A DNA stretch of 64,000 bases, from contig NZ_SNYC01000004.1 of NCBI RefSeq assembly GCF_004362715.1, positions 868,001 to 932,000 on the forward strand. The letters run 5' to 3'. The notes under the pieces are model-generated. The model was given only the letters and a program-made list of their open reading frames with translations, searched no databases and had not been told where the DNA came from. Positions 26,619 to 33,658 of this stretch are shown here, one piece after another. Every line of letters begins with the position of its first letter. Position 1 is the first letter of the stretch. Source of the stretch: Pedobacter metabolipauper. GTDB lineage: Bacteria > Bacteroidota > Bacteroidia > Sphingobacteriales > Sphingobacteriaceae. The translations under genes were made by a program, and so were the position numbers.

Positions 26619-27254
26619 CTACTTTTTCAAAGATTTGATCTGTTTAATATGCTCTTTAACAGTAGGCAGGTACATTTTTGCATAGGCTTTTAATTCTGGA
26701 TCGGCCGATTTCGCACCCATTTCAAGCAGGTTAACGGCTTTCTTGTGTTCATCAACCATCGTTTGTAAGAATACTTTGTCAAATTCAGCTCCTGTTAGGT
26801 TGCTTAGCGCGTCAGCAGCAGGTTGATTTTGTTCTGGTATCAGGATGTTTTTTGATTTTGCTATTTTGAGTAATTCGGTGTTTGCGGCATTGTGGTCTTT
26901 TGCTACCATTGTCCCGTAAGCCTTAACATCAGAATCCTGTGAATTTTTTGCAGCAAGGCCTGCAAGATATATTTCCCTTGAATTATTCAAAATGGTTTGC
27001 TGAACAAAAGATACATCTCCATTGATCTTTAAAGAGGTATCGATCTTGATGGGTTCCGGTATTGGCGTGTTAGATACATTGCTTGCGCTGACTGTGCCTA
27101 CTGTGCCCTGTGGGCCAACAACCTGTGTTGGGCTAATGGGACCCGGAGGTAGATTTGAACCTGGCGTTCCTGCGGTATTTCTTGCTGTTGAACAGCTTTG
27201 GATCATTGCGCTCACCGCAAATAGTGCGGCTATATAAGTATGCTTGCTTTTCAT
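26619..27254 (-). CDS. DUF4142 lipoprotein (copy 1)
   Basis: A 211-residue lipoprotein: signal with Cys21 (SAMIQSCSTARN), a Gly/Pro/Thr-rich linker to about residue 75, then a helical DUF4142 domain (residues 78-208). Its repeated helices include KNSQDSDVKAYGTMVAKDH and FDKVFLQTMVDEHKKAV. DUF4142 proteins have ferritin-like helical bundles and are frequent in stress-response loci of Proteobacteria and Bacteroidota; their activity is unknown. A second, diverged copy lies at 44618. A strong palindrome stands 66 bases upstream. Confidence 0.85.
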   Translation of the reverse strand: MKSKHTYIAALFAVSAMIQSCSTARNTAGTPGSNLPPGPISPTQVVGPQGTVGTVSASNVSNTPIPEPIKIDTSLKINGDVSFVQQTILNNSREIYLAGLAAKNSQDSDVKAYGTMVAKDHNAANTELLKIAKSKNILIPEQNQPAADALSNLTGAEFDKVFLQTMVDEHKKAVNLLEMGAKSADPELKAYAKMYLPTVKEHIKQIKSLKK

Positions 27255-27319
27255 AATGGGATTGGTAATGGTGTTGTAACTTTTAAAACAACGACATCTC
27301 CAATTGGTTTTAAATTTGA

Positions 27320-27341
27320 AAACTACCCGTAAGGGTAGTTT
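27320..27341. promoter_or_regulatory. Perfect palindrome between divergent genes (operator or terminator)
   Basis: AAACTACCC (27320-27328), four-base loop GTAA, GGGTAGTTT (27333-27341) is a perfect 9-bp inverted repeat followed by TTCTTTTT. It looks like an intrinsic terminator on the + strand, yet no + strand gene precedes it: it lies between the divergent DUF4142 and YceI-like genes. The inner TACCCGT/AAGGGTA halves resemble heptamers recognised by NarL/FixJ-type regulators, so a shared operator is an alternative. Confidence 0.45.
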
Positions 27342-27424
27342 TTCTTTTTACAGGTATTCCTTATTATTGAGTTTTGTATTTTAGCCTTTCATCCTATAGC
27401 GCATACCCTTATCTATACCCTCAG

Positions 27425-27712
27425 ATGATCATTGGTATTATCCGATATATTAAAAAATTAAGTGCTGTTATTGTGGTGTCTGCTGCTGTGCTTTTATCGG
27501 CATGCAGTAAAGACGAAGGCAATAAACAGCTATATGTACTATCTTCAGAAACTTCGGTGGCTGAATGGATAGGCGCTACACGCGCAAGTCTTGTTAACGA
27601 AGGGTCGATTACCGTGCAGAGCAGTGGGTTAATTGCTGAAAACGGTGTGGTAACAGCAGGTAGCTTTGCGCTGCCGGTAGCCTCCCTGATTTACATTGAC
27701 CGTACAAAATAG
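27425..27712 (+). pseudogene. Truncated YceI-like lipoprotein
   Basis: A 95-residue lipoprotein with lipobox LLSAC (Cys26). The mature part (SSETSVAEWIGATRASLVNEG, then VQSSGLIAENGVVTAGSFALPVASL, quoted in parts) matches the first half of a YceI domain (W-G-x repeat start and the GG/G-x-F-x-I/V-P-x-A-S-I strand). YceI proteins are about 170 residues of lipocalin-like barrel that bind isoprenoids; here the reading ends abruptly after YIDRTK, about half-way. It may be a decayed gene or a naturally short form. The ATG at 27425 is preferred over an upstream in-frame ATG at 27374. Confidence 0.5.
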
Positions 27713-27735
27713 GGTATGAATTATGCTGCAGACCA

Positions 27736-28296
27736 TTATTTCTCTGCCATATTCCGGATAATTTGATCCAGCTCTGTTGCACTTTCACTGATCCTCGCAA
27801 TTACCTCTTTTACGGATGGGTCAATTTCCATATTTTCTAAAAGTTCAGTTAGTCCGACCAGGTTGGCTATTGGCTTTCTGATGACATGCGACTGCTGATA
27901 AACGAGGTCGGATAAGGTCAATTTGGTTTCGTTTAATTCTGTGATGTCATGGCCCAGGCAAAAGATGCCTGCGGGAGAGCCGTCGGCATTGAACATGCCT
28001 TTGTATTCCCATTCTGTGATGATATACCCTCCTTTTCCATCATGCTTGCGCAGCACTGCGGGATAGATCCCAGCTGGATTTTTAAAGCACTTTTCAGCGG
28101 CTTCTATACAAATCTTAAGATCGTCCGGATGAATGGTAACTGCATAATGCTGACCAACCAGGTTACCGTGAATCCCATCGAACGCTTTGTGGTACCTTTC
28201 ATTGAGATATGAATACCTGCTGTCCATGTCTACTGAGATCAAATAGTAGATGCTTGAGTTATTAAGGAGCTTCTGTATTTCTTTAAAATTTTGCAT
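27736..28296 (-). CDS. PAS-domain protein with HisKA-like helix but no ATPase domain
   Basis: A 186-residue cytoplasmic protein. Residues 12-122 form a PAS fold (SVDMDSRYSYLNERYHKAF ... IFCLGHDITE). Residues 125-186 resemble a kinase dimerisation helix hairpin, with His137 in QSHVIRKPIANLVGL. The stop follows directly, so the HATPase domain of a histidine kinase is absent. It may sense a ligand or redox signal and act as a phosphoacceptor or dimerisation partner for other kinases. It converges with the YceI fragment 23 bases away. Confidence 0.75.
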   Translation of the reverse strand: MQNFKEIQKLLNNSSIYYLISVDMDSRYSYLNERYHKAFDGIHGNLVGQHYAVTIHPDDLKICIEAAEKCFKNPAGIYPAVLRKHDGKGGYIITEWEYKGMFNADGSPAGIFCLGHDITELNETKLTLSDLVYQQSHVIRKPIANLVGLTELLENMEIDPSVKEVIARISESATELDQIIRNMAEK

Positions 28297-28446
28297 GCGC
28301 CATCTGTAAATACGGTTTTAAGATAATCTTCTGTTAACAATATTCTAGCCAAAAGGTTAAGAATACGGGTAAGTTTATGGACAATTCTCCTCCCATAAAT
28401 AATGAAATCTTAATATTTAAGCACATTTAATTTTACTTGTGGCGGG

Positions 28447-28454
28447 TATTTTTG
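28447..28454 (+). promoter_or_regulatory. Bacteroidota -7 promoter element (TAnnTTTG)
   Basis: TATTTTTG matches the -7 consensus and would place transcription start near 28461, about 15 bases before the ATG at 28476. This supports the ATG over an upstream in-frame TTG at 28437, which would lie before the promoter. Confidence 0.4.
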
Positions 28455-28475
28455 GGTCATACTAATTTTACCTGT

Positions 28476-29477
28476 ATGATCGCTGTCTTTAAAAGGACCT
28501 CTAAAAAGAAGTGGTATTTGTTAATTACCTTATCACTGCTCACCTGCTTTGTTTCCCTGTCTTTTGGTGTGGTAAATTTTCACCGGCACCAGGTCGTTTT
28601 TTATCCATCCTTTACAAGTAAAACAGCAGGATCCACACCAGTATATGAAGGTGAATTTTCTGCCATCAGCTATAACGTTGCCGGTTTGCCTGAACTGATC
28701 TCCAGTGCTGAAACGCCAAGGTCTGAAAGCATCGCGGCGATTGGAAGAAAGCTGAATGCCTATGCTGTAGCCCATGTTCAGGAGGATTTTAATTACAATG
28801 ATGAATTATATAATTCCGGGAACAACCATCCCTACCGGACTTCTGCCAAAGGGATGATCCCATATAGTGATGGCTTAAATACGCTATCCAGATTTCCAAT
28901 TACTGAATTTCGCAGAATTCCATGGACGGATTGTACCGATGCAGATTGTTTTACCCTGAAAGGGTTCAGTTACAGCAGGATCGAGATCACTGCCGGAACT
29001 TCTATTGATTTTTACAACATCCATGCAAATGCGGCCAATCACCCTGAAGCTGCTGCCGCCCGCCGTAAAAATATGCTGCAGTTTTCGGATTATGTGAAAA
29101 CCCATTCTGCCGGGAGGGCTGTAATTATTATGGGAGATCTAAATGCGCATTACAGCTATACATATGATAATGTAGACCATTTGCTTAAAGATAACGGGCT
29201 ACTGGATGCCTGGATCTTATTGTATAGGAACGGAAAGTTTCCTAAGCCGGAGATCCGGTTGCCCAATGATGCAATCCTGAAGCTTACAGATACTTGTGAG
29301 TCTATTGATAAGGTGCTTTTTCGGAGCAGCAGCGAGATCGAATTATTGCCAAAGGATTTTAAAATAGAAAAGAGCCTGTTTACTGATGTGCATGGGAAGC
29401 CCCTGTCTGACCATTGTCCCGTTAGTTTATCTTTTGCATGGCGCATTCAACCGAATTATATAGCTAAAAAAAATTAA
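28476..29477 (+). CDS. Endonuclease/exonuclease/phosphatase (EEP) family hydrolase
   Basis: About 333 residues with an N-terminal membrane anchor or signal (WYLLITLSLLTCFVSLSFGV). The EEP metal-dependent fold is marked by ISYNVAGLPELI (Asn), HVQEDF (Glu metal ligand), NIHANA, VIIMGDLNAHYS (GDLN) and LSDHCPVS (SDH). Family members cleave phosphodiesters or phosphomonoesters in nucleic acids, inositol phosphates or sphingomyelin; the extracytoplasmic location here and neighbouring lipid-glycosylation genes favour a lipid or sugar phosphate substrate (inference). Three bases separate it from the next gene. Confidence 0.83.
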   Translation: MIAVFKRTSKKKWYLLITLSLLTCFVSLSFGVVNFHRHQVVFYPSFTSKTAGSTPVYEGEFSAISYNVAGLPELISSAETPRSESIAAIGRKLNAYAVAHVQEDFNYNDELYNSGNNHPYRTSAKGMIPYSDGLNTLSRFPITEFRRIPWTDCTDADCFTLKGFSYSRIEITAGTSIDFYNIHANAANHPEAAAARRKNMLQFSDYVKTHSAGRAVIIMGDLNAHYSYTYDNVDHLLKDNGLLDAWILLYRNGKFPKPEIRLPNDAILKLTDTCESIDKVLFRSSSEIELLPKDFKIEKSLFTDVHGKPLSDHCPVSLSFAWRIQPNYIAKKN

Positions 29478-29480
29478 ATC

Positions 29481-30749
29481 ATGGATCGGATTAGAGTTGC
29501 CTTTTTTGCAGAAATTTTGATTGAGGATTTCGATGGTGCTTCGCGTACCATGTTCCAGCTGATTGACCGCATCTGTTCAAATTCATTTGATTTTTTGTTC
29601 ATCTGCGGAACTGGTCCGGATCAGCTTGGAGATTTTAAATGCCTGAAAGTACCAGCTGTTTCTACACCAGTCAATAAAAAATACAAGATTGCGCTTCCCG
29701 GATTCTCTAAAAAACACATCAGCAGTCAGCTGAAGGACTTTAATCCGCATGTAATCCACATTGCGACGCCTTCCATGCTGGGACATTTCGGACTGAAATA
29801 TGCAAAGCTCCATTCCATTCCTGTCATCACCATTTACCATACTCATTTTGTGAGTTATATTGACTATTATTTTAAGCACCTTCCTTTCCTGATTAAGCCC
29901 ATCAAGCAGAACATCACCGCAGTTCAGAATAAGTTTTACAATGAATGTGATAAGGTTTATGTTCCATCAACCAGCATTGCTTCTGAGCTGATGGCTTCTG
30001 GTATTGACGGCAACCGCCTTGTGATCTGGAAGCGTGGAATCAATACCAGTCTCTTTTCTCCATTGAAAAAAGACACGGACTATATGGAGCGGCTGACTGG
30101 GAACCGGATGCCTTCTGTTCTTTTTGCGAGCCGCTTGGTTTGGGAAAAGAACCTGGAACTGCTGATTGGGATCTATGCGCTTATGGAGCAACAGAAATTG
30201 CCTTTTAACCTCATTATTGCTGGTGATGGCGATGCCCGGAAAGCTTGTCAGCAACGAATGCCCAATGCGGTCTTTACCGGTAATCTCAGTCATTCCGATC
30301 TGTCTGTTCTGTATGCGTCTGCTTCTGTTTTCGTTTTTCCTTCTAATACCGAAACTTTTGGGAATGTGGTATTGGAGGCCATGGCGTCTGGTACGCCTTG
30401 TGTAATTGCAGATGCTGGTGGCAGCAAGGATTTTATTACGAATGGCATCAATGGTTTTAAATGCAGCGTGAGCACGTTAGATAGCGCTTATGTGTTTCTG
30501 GATAAGATCAAACTTGTTATTAACGATCCGCACCTTCGCGCTGAACTTTCTGCAAATGGCCTGCAATTCTGCCGGTCTTACGACTGGACTGCGCTGGCTG
30601 ATACTTATTTCAAAGATCTGACCGGATTAACCGGACTGCATACCATTCATGATCTTCACAAAAATGCCCTTGAGAACGTTGAGAACGTTGAGAACACTGA
30701 GAACTTTGAGCGCGTTGAGAAGAACATTGAGCACATTAATGTAATTTAA
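29481..30749 (+). CDS. GT4 glycosyltransferase with a repetitive ENV tail
   Basis: A 422-residue GT4 enzyme similar in layout to MgtA/PimB-type glycolipid glycosyltransferases: DFDGASRTMFQLIDRI loop, TIYHTHFVSYIDYYF near residue 115, FASRLVWEKNLELL, and the E-x7-E motif ETFGNVVLE near residue 295. It likely glycosylates a lipid or lipid-linked acceptor at the inner membrane. The last 30 residues are unusual: a degenerate repeat of Glu-Asn-Val-type units encoded by a 9-bp DNA repeat (GAGAACGTT), outside the conserved enzyme. The stop overlaps the next ATG by one base. Confidence 0.87.
   Translation: MDRIRVAFFAEILIEDFDGASRTMFQLIDRICSNSFDFLFICGTGPDQLGDFKCLKVPAVSTPVNKKYKIALPGFSKKHISSQLKDFNPHVIHIATPSMLGHFGLKYAKLHSIPVITIYHTHFVSYIDYYFKHLPFLIKPIKQNITAVQNKFYNECDKVYVPSTSIASELMASGIDGNRLVIWKRGINTSLFSPLKKDTDYMERLTGNRMPSVLFASRLVWEKNLELLIGIYALMEQQKLPFNLIIAGDGDARKACQQRMPNAVFTGNLSHSDLSVLYASASVFVFPSNTETFGNVVLEAMASGTPCVIADAGGSKDFITNGINGFKCSVSTLDSAYVFLDKIKLVINDPHLRAELSANGLQFCRSYDWTALADTYFKDLTGLTGLHTIHDLHKNALENVENVENTENFERVEKNIEHINVI
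30670..30743 (+). repeat. Degenerate 9-bp tandem repeat (GAGAACGTT) inside a gene 3' end
   Basis: Two exact GAGAACGTT units followed by diverged units (GAGAACACT, GAGAACTTT, GAGCGCGTT, GAGAAGAAC) encode the tail of the GT4 protein. A closely related repeat on the opposite strand lies at 34455-34500, pointing to a dispersed repeat family rather than enzyme sequence. Confidence 0.6.
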
Positions 30750-31765
30750 TGAGCAGCCTGCCCTATATTAAAATTATAAAGATCGGTTTTGCCGGTCTGA
30801 TCCTGGTTTCACTTTTCTTTTTTATAAGGGCAACAAATTTTAGCGAAACTGCATCTACCTTAACCGGTGTTGGCTTTGGTTTTTTATGGATCGTAGGGAT
30901 TACCTCCCTGGCCTATTGGCTGGGTACGATTGGCTGGCAGTACTGCATGGGTGATGACCGGCGTAAGGTTTCTATTGGGCAGCTTTTTATGATCCGTACG
31001 GTTTGTGAAACTGTGAGCATCTTCAATCCAGCCAGTATCATTGGCGGCGACCTCCTTAAGGTATTCTTACTAAAACCCTACATCGATCAGCAGGAGACAG
31101 TGATCAACTCGGTTGTAATTTCCAGGATTATGATGATCATAACACAGGTTTTTTTATTATTAACCGCATTCGTTTGGTTGTTTTTTAGTGATGTAAATAA
31201 GACTGGTATTCCAATACATTATGTTTTATACCTGTTGGTTTTTGCAGGTGCTGCGGCATTGGCTTTCTATGGTATTCTGCGGATCTGCTCTTTTAAAAGT
31301 TCTGAGTCCCATGTTATAGGAAAGATGAATCTTTTAACTGCTGCAGTCAGGAATTACTACAACAGCTTTATTGACTTTTACCGGCGTAAACCGAAAGCCT
31401 TTTTAGGTGCTTTTTTATTTTTCTCCATGCATTGGGTCGTTGGGTCTATGGAGTTCTGCATCATTCTCTATTTTTTGGGATACCACATTTCTGTAATGGA
31501 AGGTTTGATCATGGATATGGGGGTGATTGTGATCAAATCTGCAGGTGCCTTTATACCCGGACAATTGGGGATAGAGGAGGTTGGAAATAAAATGGTTCTT
31601 GGCCTGATTGGTGTTGGCAGTGCCTCTCTGTGGTTATCCGTTTCTATTCTGCGCCGGGCGAGGTTGTTATTCTGGATCCTGACTGGGGGTCTGTTCTATC
31701 TGCTGATCTATAAAAGAAGGCAGTTTAAATTAAAATCAAATGGAAGTTTTATTTGTGAGCCATAA
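30749..31765 (+). CDS. Lysylphosphatidylglycerol synthase TM region/flippase-like membrane protein
   Basis: A 338-residue polytopic protein with about eight helices. It has the features of the UPF0104/LPG-synthase transmembrane family: ETVSIFNPASIIGGDLLKVFLL near residue 90 (quoted in parts PASIIGGD, LKVFLL) and the late AGAFIPGQLGIEEVGNKM segment. In related systems such proteins accompany glycolipid glycosyltransferases and are suspected to move lipid products across the membrane. It is coupled to genes on both sides by overlapping starts and stops. The transported lipid is unknown. Confidence 0.82.
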   Translation: MSSLPYIKIIKIGFAGLILVSLFFFIRATNFSETASTLTGVGFGFLWIVGITSLAYWLGTIGWQYCMGDDRRKVSIGQLFMIRTVCETVSIFNPASIIGGDLLKVFLLKPYIDQQETVINSVVISRIMMIITQVFLLLTAFVWLFFSDVNKTGIPIHYVLYLLVFAGAAALAFYGILRICSFKSSESHVIGKMNLLTAAVRNYYNSFIDFYRRKPKAFLGAFLFFSMHWVVGSMEFCIILYFLGYHISVMEGLIMDMGVIVIKSAGAFIPGQLGIEEVGNKMVLGLIGVGSASLWLSVSILRRARLLFWILTGGLFYLLIYKRRQFKLKSNGSFICEP

Positions 31766-32873
31766 ATTTCCGCCAGCAACCGGCGGGATGGAAAAGCAAA
31801 GCTATGAGCTGATCATGGGGATGGCTAAGTACTGTAAAGTCCATCTGATCGTCTATGATGGCCAGGGCAGCGTGTTGCGTTTCTTTGGCTCACTTCAAAA
31901 ACGAATTGTTAACCTGTGCAGGGAGAACCCCGGAATTGAGATTATCCATTTCAATGATGGGCTGCTTGCCGCATTTTGCCTATGGCATAAAGGCTATCCT
32001 GGCTTGAAACGAACGGTAACCCTTCATGGCCTGGATGTGGTATTTCCGAGTAAGATCTACCACCGATATATTTTGCCCAGGTTTAGCCGCTTTAACAAGC
32101 TGATTGCTGTAAGTCAGGCTACTGCAGAGAAAATAATTGATCTTGGGATCCGAAGAGAAAGGGTTGAGGTCATAAAAAATGGTGTGGATACCCATATGCA
32201 GAAGCCCATTTTAAAAAGGGAAAATATGGATGCGGGCGGAAAACGGATCTTGGTCATGATGGGAAGGCCGGTGATCCGTAAGGGGATCTCCTGGTTTATC
32301 AGCCAGGTACTTCCTTTTTTAGAAGGGAATTTTTTAGTGCTGATCATTGGTCCTTTTGATCATAAGCAGTCTGTTACTGAATCTCTGCTTTCTACCTTAC
32401 CGAAGCGGATCAGAAATAAGATCATGCTGTTCCTGGGTTATCCATCTGATCAGGGCACAATCAGGAAATTGCTAAAAGATCCAAAATATAAGGATTCCAT
32501 TAAACATCTGGGCCGTTTACCTTTGGATGAGGTACAGGAAATATTGGCTGCTTCAGATGTTTTTCTAATGCCCAATATTAAAGTGGATGGGGATATGGAG
32601 GGATTTGGGTTGGTATGTTTGGAGGCTGCGGTATTGGGAGCAGTTGTTTTTGCATCCGACATTGATGGGATTCCGGATGCGATCCAGCATCAGAAAAATG
32701 GTTTTTTGGTGGCTTCAGAGCGTCCTGATGTTTGGGGGAAAAAATTAAATCACCTGATTGAAAATCCGGGCGAGTACAAGAAATACAGTAACGATTTCTC
32801 AAAATATACTGTCGAGAATTACAGTTGGGAAAAAATGGTGGAATCGTATTACCAGTTGTTTTTGTCGTTATAA
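31740..32873 (+). CDS. GT4 glycosyltransferase
   Basis: A 377-residue GT4 enzyme starting MEVLFVSHKFPPATGGMEKQ with the GG cleft loop; the donor domain has LVMMGRPVIRKGISWF and the E-x7-E motif EGFGLVCLE near residue 288. The start lies 26 bases inside the flippase-like gene. Last gene of the EEP-GT-flippase-GT operon. Its TAA stop (32871-32873) falls inside the first bases of the Rpn-tail repeat block and shares a TTATAA palindrome with a stop codon on the other strand, so a recombination boundary lies exactly at this gene's end. Confidence 0.87.
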   Translation: MEVLFVSHKFPPATGGMEKQSYELIMGMAKYCKVHLIVYDGQGSVLRFFGSLQKRIVNLCRENPGIEIIHFNDGLLAAFCLWHKGYPGLKRTVTLHGLDVVFPSKIYHRYILPRFSRFNKLIAVSQATAEKIIDLGIRRERVEVIKNGVDTHMQKPILKRENMDAGGKRILVMMGRPVIRKGISWFISQVLPFLEGNFLVLIIGPFDHKQSVTESLLSTLPKRIRNKIMLFLGYPSDQGTIRKLLKDPKYKDSIKHLGRLPLDEVQEILAASDVFLMPNIKVDGDMEGFGLVCLEAAVLGAVVFASDIDGIPDAIQHQKNGFLVASERPDVWGKKLNHLIENPGEYKKYSNDFSKYTVENYSWEKMVESYYQLFLSL

Positions 32874-33059
32874 TTTTTCGATTTCTTCAATGGAAAGATC
32901 AGTTAATTCTGAAATTTGCTGAGCAGTGAAATTTTTGGTTTTAAGTTTTTTTACAACTTCAAGTTTCCCTTCAAGTTTTCCTTCAGTTTTTCCCTCTTTC
33001 CTGGCATAACTCAGCAAATTTTGATGTGTCCATATGCCTTCTTGTCTGTGTCTGTACAT
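32868..33059 (-). CDS. Free-standing Rpn C-terminal domain, RpnS-like (copy A, 63 aa)
   Basis: A 63-residue protein nearly identical to the last 67 residues of the Rpn nuclease encoded at 33436-34314: same start (MYRHRQEG), same helical tail with two Gly-Lys-Leu-Glu units, same end (DLSIEEIEKL). Its ATG is preceded by AAAGGAGG with eight-base spacing, and an in-frame stop upstream separates it from any longer gene. In E. coli Rpn systems the C-terminal domain, made from an internal start, is an antitoxin (RpnS) that binds and blocks the full-length nuclease. A free copy would serve the same role; that is inference. Confidence 0.7.
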   Translation of the reverse strand: MYRHRQEGIWTHQNLLSYARKEGKTEGKLEGKLEVVKKLKTKNFTAQQISELTDLSIEEIEKL

Positions 33060-33067
33060 ATTCCTTT

Positions 33068-33075
33068 CCTCCTTT
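33068..33075 (-). promoter_or_regulatory. Strong Shine-Dalgarno sequence of RpnS-like copy A
   Basis: AAAGGAGG on the minus strand, eight bases before the ATG at 33059. It is identical to the element in front of copy B (33375-33382) and inside the full Rpn gene (33648-33655), although strong Shine-Dalgarno sequences are uncommon in Bacteroidota. Its conservation in all three copies argues for translation from this start. Confidence 0.7.
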
Positions 33076-33126
33076 GATTTGTTAGATAAATGCTATGAAG
33101 CTTTCTATGTATGTGAAAACTGGAAA

Positions 33127-33366
33127 TTATAATTTTTCTATTTCTTCAATGGAAAGATCAGTTAATTCTGAAATTTGCTGAGCAGTGAAATTTTCGGTTT
33201 TAAGTTTTTTTGCAACTTCAGTTTTTCCCTTGGCTAGTCCTTTCAATTCACCTTTAACCAATCCTTTCAATTCGCCTTTGATTAGCCCTTCGGTTTTTCC
33301 CTCTTTCTTAGCATAACTCACCAAATTTTGATGTGTCCATAAACCTTCTTGTCTGTGTCTGTACAT
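33127..33366 (-). CDS. Free-standing Rpn C-terminal domain, RpnS-like (copy B, 79 aa)
   Basis: A 79-residue homologue of the Rpn C-terminal domain with the same ends (MYRHRQEG ... DLSIEEIEKL). The middle tail carries a different repeat, built from Lys-Gly-Glu-Leu and Lys-Gly-Leu units (GLIKGELKGLVKGELKGL), instead of GKLE units. It has the same Shine-Dalgarno and an in-frame UAA upstream. The repeat-bearing helix is the dimerisation surface in characterised RpnS proteins, so this copy may pair with a different partner or with itself. Function as antitoxin is inferred. Confidence 0.7.
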   Translation of the reverse strand: MYRHRQEGLWTHQNLVSYAKKEGKTEGLIKGELKGLVKGELKGLAKGKTEVAKKLKTENFTAQQISELTDLSIEEIEKL

Positions 33367-33435
33367 ATTCCTTTCCTCCTTTGATTTATGTTAGATAAAT
33401 GTTATGAAGCTTTCTATGTATGTGAAAACTGGAAA
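33127..33435 (-). repeat. Rpn-tail duplication, unit B (309 bp)
   Basis: Middle tandem block, 50 bp longer than unit A: 48 bp come from a longer, different low-complexity repeat in the reading frame and 2 bp from the spacer. Its reading frame differs more from the Rpn gene than unit A does. Confidence 0.85.
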
Positions 33436-33639
33436 TTATAATTTTTCGATTTCTTCAATGGAAAGATCAGTTAATTCTGAAATTTGCTGAACAGTGAAAT
33501 TTTTGGTTTTAAGTTTTTTTACAACTTCAAGTTTCCCTTCAAGTTTCCCTTCAAGTTTCCCTTCAGTTTTTCCCTCTTTCCTGGCATAACTCATCAAATT
33601 TTGACGTGTCCATAAGCCTTCTTGTCTGTGTCTGTACAT
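33436..33639 (-). CDS. Putative internal RpnS within the Rpn gene (67 aa)
   Basis: An in-frame ATG at 33639 inside the Rpn gene is preceded by AAAGGAGG at 33648-33655 with eight-base spacing. Translation from it would give the 67-residue C-terminal domain alone (MYRHRQEG to EEIEKL, three GKLE units). This reproduces the gene-within-gene layout of Rpn toxin-antitoxin loci. The element coincides with the Ser-Lys-Glu-Glu-Arg-Asn codons, so it could exist by chance; its exact retention in the two duplicated copies argues otherwise. Confidence 0.6.
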   Translation of the reverse strand: MYRHRQEGLWTRQNLMSYARKEGKTEGKLEGKLEGKLEVVKKLKTKNFTVQQISELTDLSIEEIEKL

Positions 33640-33658
33640 ATTCCTTTCCTCCTTTGAT
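33436..33658 (-). repeat. Rpn-tail duplication, parental unit C
   Basis: The 3' part of the full Rpn gene, matching units A and B from the stop codon to the ATCAAAGGAGG stretch. Similarity ends just upstream of the Shine-Dalgarno sequence, so duplication captured exactly one ribosome site plus the tail coding region. Confidence 0.85.

Larger units (their letters stand above)
32868..33126 (-). repeat. Rpn-tail duplication, unit A (259 bp)
   Basis: One of three tandem, near-identical blocks. Each runs from TTATAATTTTTC through a short reading frame and its Shine-Dalgarno sequence to a ~50-bp spacer ending GAAAACTGGAAA. Unit A is the copy furthest from the full Rpn gene and is closer in sequence to the Rpn gene's own 3' end than unit B is. 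Confidence 0.85.
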
